From positions 44,088,970 through 44,152,969 of the forward strand of contig OX393579.1 of assembly GCA_947652605.1 (NCBI GenBank): a stretch of 64,000 bases of DNA, in the 5' to 3' direction. The translations under genes were made by a program, and so were the position numbers. The stretch comes from Elmis aenea (lineage: Eukaryota > Arthropoda > Insecta > Coleoptera > Elmidae). Under the pieces are notes generated by a model. The model made no database searches. It saw only the letters and a list, made by a program, of their open reading frames with translations, and had not been told where the DNA came from. This document shows, piece by piece, positions 12,081 to 24,329 of the stretch. How positions within the stretch are numbered: position 1 is the stretch's first letter; every line of letters begins with the position of its first letter.

Positions 12081-13371
12081 GTCGTAGAAAAACGAAATGA
12101 TGAAGCATTTTCGAGGTGCGGTACAATGTTGCTTCGTGAACGCTGCGAACGAACATTTTTCAAAGCTTGGGGCTATGAAGCTTTATTAACATAACATTAC
12201 ATTTATTAACATAACATTATTAACATAGGACTTTAATTGTGCATTATCATCTTATGCAACCGTTGCTATTTGCTTATTATGTACGAAGAATTTTTTAAAT
12301 TTGTAATTTATGTTTGAATTAACAGAATGTTAACGATTATCATGGTTTATTGTTCTTCCTGTGAGTTGTTTTCTCCATTCGTCTTAAATAGAAATCCGAG
12401 TCTAATTTTCCTTTAGTTTACATAATAATTAACACTACATATTCCTGTAAAACGCTAAATTCAACTAAAAATAAAGTAGTGATCCATAAAGCTCCTTGGG
12501 AAACAGCGTTATTAATAACCAACAACCTGTTATCTAGCTTCATATTATCTTACTTACCTAATCCTTTGCCTCCCTGCTATTAAGCGTAATGCTTTCATTC
12601 ATCTACTTTACAGGAAAATATAAAATATGTATGAATTCTATCACACATACTTCCACCGGCAATATCTCACGGATGCATGAATATAACATTGTTAAACTTG
12701 ACTTAAATCTGGTTATAGTTGAAGCGCAGTAAATATACGTGGCTCGCTTTTAAAATTAAGTTAACCTCGATATCCCAGTAATGGAACAGATTTGCAAAAC
12801 TCATGTTAATGAATTTTGAGAGATCAGGCCAAATTACCCAATTTTTTTTTCCCGTTCGTTCGTTTTAACTTCAGAATGACCAAAGCGATTTTGATTAACG
12901 TAGTAAATATATTGTAATTCACATAATATAGAGTTCATCAACTTCTGAATTATCTACTTTGGCGGTTGGTACTTCTTTGAAAAAATGACAGTTGATAGAG
13001 AAAAATGTTAAGCTTAAAACCTAAATTGTTTTTTTTAATTAAAATACATTGTCAAAGGATTAAAATGTTAACATGAATAAAAACAATTTATTTTTGACTG
13101 AAAAAAATGCTAGTGCGATATAAAAAATCTTCATTATCATCACGGTTTAGACCCAGTGACCTTTTTCGGCCCGACTGCCCATCTTATCAACAGGCGTCCT
13201 ACACTGATATTTCCTTGTCAATTGCGGTGAAAGATCCTCCTCCATTCGTTCCACATGCGAGTACCAGTTGTTGCAGTACTAGTTTATTTTGCTTTCCACT
13301 GAAAATGTGTTTAATTCTTTCCTAATCTGCGTATTTCGAACTTTTTCTAATTTGGTACACCCAGTGGCGTA

Positions 13372-14597
13372 GCTAGAGTTGGGCCGCCCGGGGCGTTCCC
13401 TGAATTTGCCGCCCCTTTAAATAAGGGTTGCCATTTCTAGATTTTTTTTTACATTTTTAATGTTTAAACGTGTTTTTATGCAAAATTAGATTATGTAGTG
13501 TACTTTACCATCATCCAAAATTACAGTTTCACTGCAGAACCTTTACTGATTTTTTTTTTTTTTTATCAGAACGCCCCCCACCCCCTCGAAATTATTTTTA
13601 ATAATAATAATAATAAGGGTAAAAACTTTCACTAATAGTTTCCATTAAGGTAAAGGAACACATACATAATATATTTAGCTAAATTACAAAAAAGTAAATA
13701 TAAACTTTTAGGTATGTTTATATTTCACATCAATTCTAAAAAAGTAACACAATATTGCAGCCTAAAATTTAATTTAAAAGAAAAGGGAAAAGCGTTAGTT
13801 TATGCTAAAATTTATATTTTTGTTGCTTGTTCCAATAGCTCAAAAATGCTCATAAACGAAAAACGTACATTACTCTGAATTTCTCCAAAGACACCTCGCC
13901 TAGACACGACCCCAAATTATGATATAAGGATTTTATATACCTACCTGTAAAATTGCACTAATTATCACACTCTTAGGTCAGTCGTACGACCAATATTTTT
14001 ATCACGTAGGTACTAAAAATCTCCCAAAATAATTGTATATTCACCAACAAGTAAGAAAAAGTTGTCAGTTTGTTTCTGGTGCCCTGTGATTTAAAAGTTC
14101 TCTTACCACCGTTAGAAACTTTTGTACATCTCCATAATTAGATGAATGTGATCGCTATCCGACAATTGGTTAATACAGAAAGGGATTTATACCTCAAACC
14201 AAATGTTCCCAATAAAACGGAAGTGAAAAATCCCTATTACAATAAAGTTTAAAACTGCTTGGCATTTAATGCCTAAAATAAACGAAATGTTTTATAACTT
14301 TATTGAATGGTTGGTACCCTATCATAAATTGTATTATTTGGAATTTCTGTCGTTACAAGGGGGCGGGTTTTCAGTGTAGCTAGGTCGACTAGCCCGTTTT
14401 ATCCTCTAACTTCGAGAATAATTCCTTTTTTTTAATGAAGTTTTATGAATTGAATAGGGCTAGTGCCGGTACTGATTATTATCCACTGATCCTTCATTAC
14501 CCCGAGATTTTCATTTTTACCCCATTTGGGTAGACTAAAACTGCTGCCCCAAAACAAGTGGCGCCACCCTCGCCCTAGCTAGGTGGCTACGCAACTA
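13372..14597. mobile_element. hAT-like element remnant, CAGTGGCGTAGCTAG termini
   Basis: The left end CAGTGGCGTAGCTAGAGTTG pairs with the minus-strand right end TAGTTGCGTAGCCACCTAGC; next to both lie GGGCCGCCC / GGGCGAGGGTGGCGCC blocks. The 8 bases outside each end do not match, so the insertion is old or the exact ends are off. The interior is AT-rich, with no transposase frame that I can recognise. The related 11032 copy supports hAT membership. Confidence 0.6.
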
Positions 14598-14629
14598 CTC
14601 CTTTACTTCCTTAAAAACTGCACATCAGT

Positions 14630-14930
14630 TGCTTGAATTTGCAACATATCTTTTCTCTTGATTATCCATGTTTTGCAACCATACAGTAGGGTTAGAACGG
14701 TCATTTTTTGTATAATTTAAGTTGGTTTTCCTTCTACAATGCTTCCCTAATGATCTTTTTATTGTGGCGCACATTCTGCAGAATGCTGTTATCTTGGTCC
14801 TTATGTCGCAATTAGAAGCGTATGTTACATCATATCCTAGATATTTTAAGTGGCTAACCTGTTCTAAACATACGTTTTTAATACATATCTTAGATCTTTT
14901 ATTTAAACACAATTCAATATTTTTGTAATT
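14630..14930 (-). pseudogene. Non-LTR reverse transcriptase relic (C-terminal part)
   Basis: On the minus strand the sequence reads EQVSHLKYLGYDVTYASN followed by RTKITAFCRMCATIKRSLG, the HFKYLG block and thumb-proximal region common to LINE reverse transcriptases, and then, after a frame change, a VLTLLYGCKTW-like motif (the family's TLLYGSETW). Only about 95 codons survive and a frameshift lies near 14700. It abuts the right end of the hAT-like remnant. Clade is uncertain, RTE- or jockey-like. Confidence 0.6.
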
Positions 14931-15568
14931 CTGTCCAAATTGGCTAATTTAACCCGTTTTCTGACTTTTTAAATTAAAAAAGCTGCATGTGTGACGCGGT
15001 CAGTAATTGTAACTGTAACCCGGTATATGGATAGTAATAATGTCCGAACTCTATCGCAGTCTTACGTAAAATATTCTCACATCAACCGCAATTTATATAA
15101 TTCAATCGATGTTATATTGCACAAATGTATGTGTATTTCCCAGTACCTATTTATTTTCCTTTAAAAATCTCTCGTTTGATTTCTATCCGTTACATGAAAG
15201 GGTGCCCCAGTTTCGCTATTATAAACACGTCGAAGTGTAAACGTTTCAGAACGTTAATAACGTGAAAAGTAGAGTCGGAATTGGTTTTCACGGTCTTGGT
15301 TCAATCAACACAATTCGTAATTTGTAACACATTTAAACGTAGATTTGTGCCGATATTCATCTATAATCCCGTCAGAATTTCTTTGTATAACACTTCAGCT
15401 TGTATTGATTTGTAAACCTTCTATAATAAGACCTTCACGAGTTGTTATAAGAATTATGTTAACGCAACATTCTTTTATGTTGTTGACAAATTGGTGGCAG
15501 CGCCGGGTTTTACCATATAACCTTAACCGATGACGAATTTTACATCTTTAGGCAAGAAAATTAATAAT

Positions 15569-15708
15569 GTACTGTTATTTAATTAACAGCTTTTAATTAT
15601 GTGTTCAATATGTAGCTGACGGATTCAATATTATCTGAGTACTGTTATTTAATTAACAGCGCTTAATTATGTGTTCAATATATAGCTGACGGATTAAATA
15701 TTATCTGA
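15569..15708. repeat. Tandem duplication, 2 x 70 bp
   Basis: Two adjoining 70-bp units, 15569-15638 and 15639-15708, each starting GTACTGTTATTTAATTAACA and ending GATT(C/A)AATATTATCTGA. They differ at only a handful of sites. Each unit holds the short palindrome CTGTTATTTAATTAACAG. It looks like a recent local duplication; no function is implied. Confidence 0.9.
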
Positions 15709-16356
15709 GATGATTTTCTCTACGATCTCAACTCACCCAATCGAAATAATCTCCATCGTTATACATATTGAAGGCAATATATTGTCTGTAACTTAATGTT
15801 AATAGATCCTGAAAAACAAAACACTTGATTAAAAAACTTTTTTAGTGTTGCGGTTCACTTTTAAAGTTGAATTAGCAAACTTTGTAAAATGATGGAGGAT
15901 AAGTTTGATGTTAAAATGTCATTAAATGCTTATTTTCTTGTTTTTCTTCTCCTTATTTCTACACCTAAATCTGATATAAGCTTGTAATATCTAACAATCC
16001 CATGTGGGCAACTGAGTTTGCTGCAAAGGTAAAGAAAAGTTTTTCGATTAAATACAAAAAAAAGTTTGAGCGTTTTAATGTGAATACACAACGGACCAAT
16101 TTACTTTATCATTTTTGTTAAATTTATCGAGGTTACGAAAATGTTTCTCGAAAACTAATAAATTATATCTGAATTAGCATTAAGAATGTATCTGTTTTAT
16201 CTCGAATTGTAGGTATACAGGACTTTAAATATTCAAGAGATGATACAAAACGACAAACTACGTTATTTTGAACAACTGCTTATCATTAAACGGTTTTATC
16301 ATAAATAGAGCACTTGTGAAAATCAATTTTTTTAAGTCTTATGTATTTTGTTTATA

Positions 16357-17604
16357 TCGGGTGGCCAAATAAGAACGATACAACTTTAAATTTAAATTAT
16401 TTTTATAACAAATGAAAAATACTAGATAGTTTTTCATAAATACTTTATTTAGGCTTGGCAATTATGTATGGAAAATCTCCACCTCTTGCTGCATAACTAA
16501 TTCGAACTCTTTCCATCACATTTTCGCATACTTCCGGTGGTATTCCGCTTACAGCGTCTCGAATATACTGCTTTTTGTGTTCAAGATTCATCGGTCTGTT
16601 ATCATAGAAACGTTCCTTAAGATAGTCCAACAGGAAAAAGTCAGGAGCTGTCAAATCCGGGGATCTTGGGGGATAATCAGTGCCATCGTTTCTTGAGATT
16701 AATTGACCTGGAAACGTCCTTCTCGATGTTTCGATTGTGTCTCGTGCCGTATGACTTGTAGCTCCGTCTTGTTGAAACCATATGTTTTCCAGGCCCAACT
16801 GATTCATTTGATGAAATAAAAAATGGTTAACCATCTCACGGTAGCGATCGACTGTCACTGTCACAGCAGCACCTGTAGCGTCTTCAAAGAAGTAGGGCCC
16901 AATTACCCCTCTTGACCAGATTCCACACCAAACTGTCACACGACGAGGATGCAGTGGCCGTTCGTGGATTAACGAAGGTTGCTCCTCACCCCAATATCGA
17001 AAATTTTGTTTGTTAACAAATCCACTGAGGTCGAAATGGGCTTCGTCACTCATAATGATTGTTTGATCGCCTTCCAATCTGTTTAGAACAAAATTATTGA
17101 AGTTACGACGGCGTTCATGGTCCTGAGGTTCAAGTTTTTGAGTTAACTGAATCTTACAGGTGAAATGACCCAGATCTTTCTTCACAATATTCTGTAGAGA
17201 GGTCCTCTTAATTCCCAGTTGTTGAGAACGCTGCCTGGTAGACAATGAGAGACTTCGTCTACACTTTCACGGACACTTCCAATATTCTGCTCCTGGCGGG
17301 ATGAGAAGCTGGTTTATCTGTTACAATGTCATGCTGCTCAAATTTATCCACTAAACGAGTTATTGTTAGTCGCGAAGGTAAATTGTTTTTTCCGAAAATA
17401 GGGCGCAATTTTCTAAGAATTTTCGCAACACAAGACTGATTTGCGTAAAACGTTTTGATAACTAAAACACGTTGCTCAAGTGAAAACCGCTTCATGACGA
17501 ATTTGCCGTATCTACACCAATTAATTGTTATCAAACAATTGTCAAATTTGGCGCCGAAATAAAATGGAGGCAAAAAAATGTGTACCTCTAAGTTGGCCAT
17601 CCTG
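16357..17604 (-). mobile_element. Tc1/mariner-superfamily DD41D transposon (about 1.25 kb)
   Basis: The terminal inverted repeats are imperfect: left TCGGGTGGCCAAATAAGA, right (minus strand) CAGGATGGCCAACTTAGA. Both ends are flanked by TA, the expected target site. The single gene inside is read on the minus strand and is frameshifted (see next entry). Length and structure fit a one-gene IS630-Tc1-mariner element. Confidence 0.8.
16445..17495 (-). pseudogene. DD41D transposase, N-terminus frameshifted
   Basis: The likely start is the ATG at 17495 (MKRFSLEQRVLVIKTFY), a DUF4817-type helix-turn-helix domain that reads to about 17290. Two small indels between about 17290 and 17235 then change frame, after which 266 codons are open to the stop at 16445. 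In that frame the DDE catalytic domain is complete: SDEAHF (Asp at residue 67), QQDGATSHTA (Asp 160) and PPRSPDLTAPDFFLLDY (Asp 202). There are 41 residues between the second and third Asp, the spacing of the DD41D (rosa/Visitor-type) group rather than DD34E/D. The family cuts and pastes DNA at TA sites. This copy could not make full transposase without the N-terminal part. Confidence 0.85.
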
Positions 17605-18027
17605 TACTTGTAGTTTTCGATATAAAAAATGGATATAGCTAAATTTATTGTTTTAAACATTATTTTGATTTAACTGATAAAATTTAAATATTTAACGGGT
17701 TAATACTTCAATAATGATATTTGATGTCCACTTAAAATAATTGGAATTTGTGAAATACAGACAATTTGGCTTTGTTATTCGAAGCAGAATATAATCTGTG
17801 TAAAAAATAGTACACTAACGACGTAAAAAATATTTACGTTATGATAACTAACGAACCATGTTCAGTTTTTCTATTCATAAAAGTTTCTAAAACCTTTCTA
17901 TAAATGAGAAAAAAAAATTGTGGTTTATATACATTCAAATTGGAAATGTTTAACTACCAGTTAATAAAGCCAAAGTTGTCCAATGAACAAATATATTAGA
18001 GTACTTCGTAAAAGTAAACGTAGTACT

Positions 18028-18925
18028 ATTTTATTCTTGAGGCTTTCGCGGCCGTTATCCATAATACAATCTTGGTTTCCGGGTTTGGAACCGCGTCTTC
18101 TATATTTAGAAGTAGTTGACGTTTCGACCATTGTGTCTTGGTCTTTTTCAAAACGACTAATTTGTGAGGGATGTTGCTGGGTATATATATAAGAAGAACT
18201 GAACATGGTCACGAGAGCCCTGCAAGAAAACGGTTACCAGCGTAAACAAATACTTCGTACCATACAAAAACATGCCACGCCAAAAGAAGGCAAAGAAAAG
18301 AAAGAATACATCGCTACGACTTACTTGCCCTACATCAGCGGAGTGACTAACAAAATATCAAAGCTTCTACAAAAACATAAAATCAAAACCGTTTTCAACG
18401 CTCCTTTGAAGCTTTCGAATAAATTAAGAAGAACACACGACACAGGACTACACCACGCGGGAATATACAGCATACCTTGCTCCTGTGGAAAAGTATACAT
18501 AGGACAAACTGGCAGGAGTATACAAACGCGTCTCAAAGAACACGAAGGACAAACAACAAGAAAACAAGTCGATAAATCAGCGGTAGCAGAACACGCCCAG
18601 GGTACAGGACACAACATCCTCTTCAGAGAAACAAAACTACTGGCCCGCGCAAACCATTTCTGGCCAAGATTATATCGAGAATCATTGGAAATCATCAAGA
18701 ACCCAAACAACTACAACAGAGACACAGGCATACAACTCCCAAACATCTGGAAACCAGTCATCACAAAATCACTGAGGCAGAACAAATCCATCAAGCTGGA
18801 TATATAAACCCAGCAACATCCCTCACAAATTAGTCGTTTTGAAAAAGACCAAGACACAATGGTCGAAACATCAACTACTTCTAAATATAGAAGACGCGGT
18901 TCCAAACCCGGAAACCAAGATTGTA
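18028..18925 (+). mobile_element. Penelope-like element, 5'-truncated, with inverted terminal copies
   Basis: The 13 bases TAAACGTAGTACT at 18015-18027 are repeated at 18926-18938, a target duplication. The 3' terminal sequence (about 18799-18925) also occurs inverted at the left end (about 18066-18190), preceded by about 38 unpaired bases (18028-18065). A partial terminal copy at the 5' end in inverted orientation with a short extension is a known feature of Penelope-like elements. Only the endonuclease part of the coding region is retained. Confidence 0.85.
18205..18807 (+). CDS. Penelope-like element GIY-YIG endonuclease (C-terminal part of the ORF)
   Basis: A 200-codon open frame. Residues 1-80 match the linker after the reverse transcriptase (lysine-rich, PYISGVTNKISKLL string). 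The GIY-YIG nuclease follows: GIY at residues 86-88, CxC (92, 94) of the zinc-binding insertion, YIG at 98-100, catalytic Arg in TRLKEH near 109, His residues near 130-136, and the catalytic Glu in LYRESLEI near 159. The domain nicks target DNA to prime reverse transcription. The reverse transcriptase itself is missing, so this is a 5'-truncated copy although the remaining frame is open. The ATG at 18205 is probably an internal Met, not a true start. Confidence 0.85.
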   Translation: MVTRALQENGYQRKQILRTIQKHATPKEGKEKKEYIATTYLPYISGVTNKISKLLQKHKIKTVFNAPLKLSNKLRRTHDTGLHHAGIYSIPCSCGKVYIGQTGRSIQTRLKEHEGQTTRKQVDKSAVAEHAQGTGHNILFRETKLLARANHFWPRLYRESLEIIKNPNNYNRDTGIQLPNIWKPVITKSLRQNKSIKLDI

Positions 18926-19445
18926 TAAACGTAGTACTGTTTCAGATCCAAATGATGTTACTCCTAGCAAAAACGATTCAATAATATTACACGACAACAT
19001 TAAAAGTCGGTTGAAACATTTAGATTTCTGTGTATTCTTAGGTAGCATTATACGAACAAATTCGTCTTACAAATTATTTAAAGTCGAGTATTTTACCCAA
19101 CCTAAAATTACATCCCTCTACCCCAGTTTCGGCTTGCATACTTCAGATGAATAGAATTTTCATTTTAGCTCTTTTTCCTTTACAAGAAGCCCGTTTACTT
19201 TATACGTGGTAGCTTTAAAATTCTCAAATTCCTATTCAATCGCAAGTTTATGAGTGGCACAAGTGTTCCCGAGAAGGTCGTGTTAGTGGCGATGATGGTC
19301 GATGTAATCAGCGCCTATTTATTTCGACACGTGTAGAAAAAAGTGAGTAAAAAGAAGGGTTATTGTACATAAGTTTTTCTATGAATAAGCCCTATTAGCA
19401 TGAAAAAATATCTCTTCTGGAGTATTGGGCCATGTTTTGCATGTT

Positions 19446-19970
19446 GGAGCTACCTCCTTCTTGCCCCAAAGTATGTGATCAACCACTTTGTAAGGTAGGG
19501 GTCGCAAACTCAAATGGTACTACGGGCCAGTAAATTAGATGTGTGAGTAACGCGGGCCGTATTGAATAAGTGGGACCTTTTTTTTCTTGTTTTTTAGCTC
19601 ACAGCCTCTCTTTTTACTTAAAAAAAAATTATAAAAAAACGATGTCCAAGTACAAAAAGCACAAAACTTCTGTCAAAATAACGTACTACCACACGTGTAA
19701 CAACAAAATCTGTAAACTATAACCTTTATGTCAACAAACCACCTCAGCCATTTGTCGCAATAAGGAGGCAGCTCCAGGAGCTGCATCTTTCTTGCCCCAA
19801 ACGAACAAGATAGTCAAATCCATATGTGAAATAACTCAGAAATTAACGCTAGGAGCTACCTCGTTCTTGCACCAATCGAAAGAGTTTTTTTTTTGCACAA
19901 GATAGGTTGTCTAACTCAAAACGCACAAAATTTGGAGCTAACCCCTTTTTGCAGCAAACCCTTCAATTGT
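19446..19970. repeat. Diverged spaced repeats of a GGAGCTACCTC...TTGCCCCAA motif
   Basis: Related blocks GGAGCTACCTCCTTCTTGCC (19446), GGAGCTGCATCTTTCTTGCC (19777), GGAGCTACCTCGTTCTTGCA (19852) and GGAGCTAACCCCTTTTTGCA (19934) recur at irregular spacing of about 80-330 bp. Between the first two lies GC-richer sequence with CGGGCC and GCGGGCC blocks (about 19500-19565) that resembles a hAT element end. Type unknown; perhaps subterminal repeats of an undefined element. Confidence 0.45.
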
Positions 19971-20329
19971 TAATTTAATTCCTGTTTTAATGTCCAATGA
20001 CCATGTGAAAAGTATGGATTCATCAATTTAAGTAGGTACATATGTTATCACAAAATTACATTTTATATTCCGATCATTGGATGTAGACAAATAATAAAGG
20101 TCAAATTTTCTTAAAAATCAAAAAAATAATTGTATTTAAATTAACTTATAAAATTTACGTATGGTAACAACTTGTAAAACTATCACCAATGTCTTTTTAA
20201 GTCTTGGATCACACTTAAACACTCTGAACACGCAAGAAAAAAATAAAATCTGTACAACTCCCTATTAACGCAGTGCCACACACGCCTATTATGAGGAGTT
20301 CGACGATCTGGCTCCTAAATACTCCTAAA

Positions 20330-21463
20330 CAGGGACTGAGAACGGAACGAAAACGAAACCGAAAACGAAATTATTATTTTTCGTTCAAGAACGAAAACGA
20401 AATAAATATTTTCCAAAACCGGTTTTAACAGGTTTTGTCGCTATTTCAATTTTATTTATTAAACACAAACGCGAATTTACCTTCTGTGCTGGGGAGACTC
20501 CACGAGGCAGTAAAAAATGTCACTTGAAATAAGTGAGCTTCACTTTTCTCCATATATTTACGTGAATATGTATTAACAACTTTATTGTTTATACTTGCAA
20601 TTTCGTGTAACACAATTAACGGTACAGATATTCTCTATTTCTAATTTGTTTTTTAGATCATCAATATAGAAATATACACTTGATTGGATATATATTATCA
20701 ATGTGTATGTTTTATTTGCGTTTAGACATAATAATAGTAAAATTTATTCTTACTTCGAAAAGGGCTAATGCAAAAGAAGATTTATTGGAAGATGTGTTGC
20801 TAGTAAGATTTAACGGAATGTGAAAATGTATATTGTATGGTATGTACAAACTATAAAGTTAAAGTATATTTCAAGTTAATTTTCAAGTTTTTTTTAAATC
20901 TGTTTTTTATTTATAACATTTAGTAAATTATCCACTTGAATTCATTCTTTTGTCTTTTTAAATAATTACAGCAGGATCTTATTTAATTCAAATGCTTAGA
21001 TTTTTAATACTAAAACAAATTTAAAACAGCACTTGCTATATTTTCATATTTTTAGATAAAGATCGTGTGTCTAATTTAACCTAATCACGTTGTGTTTTTG
21101 CACCTTACGGGTTAATAAAATGGTTAAATGTTAATGTGTTTAACGATTTGGTAAATTTAATATGGCGATGCGATGGTTCGCCAGTCTAAAATATGCTGTC
21201 CGTAAGCATCAAGCCCCATGGTCATCGTTTATATTTTAGTTGAGACGCAAATATTGTTATAGTATTTATAGAGGGTTGTAATGACTAGAAAAAAATTTGA
21301 TTTTTTTTGACGACAAAAAAATATTGTAAAACCGGTTTTAACCGTTATTATTTCGGTTCACGAAAAAAGAATTTTTTCGGTTAGAACGAAAAGAACGAAA
21401 ACGATATATTTCGTTTTCGTTCCGAACAGAAGCGAACGGAATTTTTTTCGTTTTTAGTCCCTG
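20330..21463. mobile_element. hAT-like non-autonomous element, 1134 bp, with 8-bp target duplication
   Basis: The left end CAGGGACTGAGAACGGAACG pairs with the minus-strand right end CAGGGACTAAAAACGAAAAA. The flanks carry an identical 8-bp duplication CTCCTAAA (20322-20329 and 21464-21471). Subterminal blocks rich in ACGAAAACGAAA and AAACCGGTTTTAAC are repeated inverted at both ends, as typical transposase-binding arrays are. No transposase is visible. A second copy starts at 63445. Confidence 0.9.
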
Positions 21464-22461
21464 CTCCTAAATACTATTTATTCCATCCTCGTATATGGAC
21501 CACCCGGTAGACAAATTAAGTAAAAAATGCACACTGTTCGTGCATTCATGATCTTGAGTAATTGATTCCATCCACTATAAAACAGTCATAAAGATTTTGT
21601 AGCGCTAAATTTACAGCTCTAGAATGTATAAAATTTTACGCTCCATAAAGTGTTGTCCTTTGCAGTAGAGCAAATTGTTTTCAAGACTGTGAAACCGAAA
21701 GCTGATAAATTTCGAACTGTCGAACAATTTTACACCTTAGGTCGTTACACAACCAAACACCAATTACTATCGAGACGTGAAATTGTAATAACCATTTTAA
21801 TAGCTTTCACTTATTAATACGTAAAACGTGCCTTAAAAATACCGTTTTATTTTTGCCAAAGTTTTATGACAGCTAAGACCAGGAATAAAAGATTGCGCAA
21901 ATGTGTGTATTCTAGCGTTAATTTAATCCAGAAAACAAATAATTTCTCGTAATCCACGGGTTTGCAGTCTTTAGCAATTAGGTACTCTGTAATGCGGATT
22001 AAAGAAAGCGAAACAGTTGCCAGGATATTCATCCTGAAATTTAAATAATGTAAGAATTGCTTCCACTTTAAATAAGCGAAAATTTCAATGAAGATGTTAA
22101 AGACGGATATTGCGAAGTGTTTCTTGTTAATTGTGTTTTACAATATTTATGTATGAATGGTAACATTAATTGCCGCTTCAAAATGTGCCTCCTTTGATAA
22201 ATTCAAGCGCAAACATTGTTAGAACGTACAATCCGAGCTGCTTTCTTTTGGATAACAAATATACGTCGCAGAGCTGAACTTTTATCAGTTGAACGAAATG
22301 ACACCTGTTACAAGATATTTTTCTTGGCTCGATAACAATTGCTTTACAAAAAGTTTTATACTATCAGGCTAGGCGCTAAGATGCAATTAATCAGTTCTGC
22401 TACAGTTTGATCCTCGAGTGGCTAAACCGCCCTCACATACGCAAAACTAAATCAGGAGTCA

Positions 22462-23004
22462 TATACAGGGTGTTTCATAATTGAATGCTGATCCTTAGGG
22501 GTATTATTCCTTGGATGATTTTAAGAAAAAAAGTTCATATCAGTGTAGGTCCGCAACCGCCGTATTTTTGAAACACAGGGTGTTAAATGTTTACTCGAAA
22601 ACCGTTCGTCGGACAAAAAAAAGTCAAGAGGCCATTTTTACTAAGAGATAAAGTAAAATTATAAAAATGACATTTATTTTGAAAAAAAAAAACTGGCATA
22701 TCATTTTTTTCCTTAAAAATATTCAGGGACATGTTAGTATGGACGCCATTGGTAGAAATAAAACAATTTTTTTTTCTGAAAAAAATGTGTTTTTATGCCT
22801 TGTTAGTACCTACTAAAATTCAAAAAAATATCTAAAGCGGTATCAAAGATATTACGAAAACACCGATATTTTTTTCAACTTTTAACACCTTGTATCTCAA
22901 AAATACGGCGGTTGCGGACCTACATTGATATGAACTTTTTTTCTTAAAATCATCCAAGGAATAATACCCCTAAGGATCAGCATTCAATTATGAAACACCC
23001 TATA
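22462..23004. mobile_element. Foldback element with TATACAGGGTG termini (543 bp)
   Basis: Left arm 22462-22580 starts TATACAGGGTGTTTCATAAT and its complement forms 22880-23004. The arms share TGCTGATCCTTAGGGGTATT and GGTCCGCAACCGCCGTATTT with almost no differences. The loop of about 300 bp is AT-rich and without coding sequence. The TATACAGGGTG end recurs throughout the window. Confidence 0.8.
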
Positions 23005-24329
23005 GATGCAAGCATACAAGCAACTAAATTGTTTGGTATCAACATGTATTTCTACGAGTAAGCTATGGTGTGTGCTCTTGAGATGATAAGGAGGACGAAA
23101 TTCAAACCTATACGACACCAGACAGTTGTACGAAGACGCGCAATCGTTTAGTGTGTCTATACACAAACTGTTTAGTTCCCCAAATTTACAGTTGAACGCC
23201 AGTTGCATGTGAGCGCGTTGCCATATAAACCAATGGTAATAACTTTCGCAACCAAACTGTTGCACAACTGATTACGCATGTCAGCGCCCAGCCTAACACT
23301 ACCGATTGTAAACATTAAACTTATCTGTTTGTTTTTAACGAACCAAAACAATTTTTGACGTACATGACATGAATAAGATACGGTTCAAATACTTTCAGAT
23401 CACTTTGATTCTTGCCAGATGTTACAAACTTTATTATTTTTAAAAAAACACCTTGTATAATTTTGTAAGTTTGTAAAGAAAAGAGTCGGTTCACATTTTA
23501 GAAAAATGAGGATTGTTTTCTAATTCCTAAATTGTGAAAATGACTATCATTTACTATTTAACCTGAAATGATCGTAAAGTATAAATATTGCCAAATTATC
23601 GAACTTTTCAGGTAGCTATTTGTGTCGTTAATTCAAAACAAACAAAAAACTTGGTGTAAGTCTGCTTTTATTTACATTCGATATAGATATTTACTATCTG
23701 TTCGCCATTTCAAATGGAAGACACAGCTGCATTGACTTGATTAATTCTAATAAATTGTTGATTATTTATCAAGGGTAATGTTTTTATTATTACTAAATGA
23801 TAAACTGCAATTTTCTAAGAACTATATCTACTGCATATGTTCGTTTTTTTTTTAATGAGATTCTGGTAGCGATGACATTATTTAATAAAAACAGGAGTTA
23901 AATATTTTTTTAGAATTTATATAAAATTAAATTGACTTAACTTGTACCAACATTTCTTTAAATTAGAGCTTCTTGACCTTTTTCTTGCACTGAAATATTT
24001 TTTACAATCGACCCATTACCTAAAGATTTCCTTTGCATCGCTTACCATACTTTATTATTATATTAACCGTTGACCTCTAGTACCATAGGTGTCGAGGTGC
24101 ATCGCTTACTATAAAATTTAAAAAAATATTAAATCACTTAAAGAAATTCTCAAATGGTTGTAATTATTTGAAACTATCTGAAATTTTCAATAACAGTACA
24201 TAAATTATCTATCTGACTTGTCCATCGACCCCCAATCAACCCCTCGACTTTCATCGAGCTCTTTCACAATTTGCTCGACCTCATTTGAAATCCCTACTCT
24301 AAATCTATTAAAATTATTATTTTATTGTT

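Noticed and set aside
18330..18710. 126-residue minus-strand frame
   Set aside because: Antisense shadow of the Penelope-like GIY-YIG frame.
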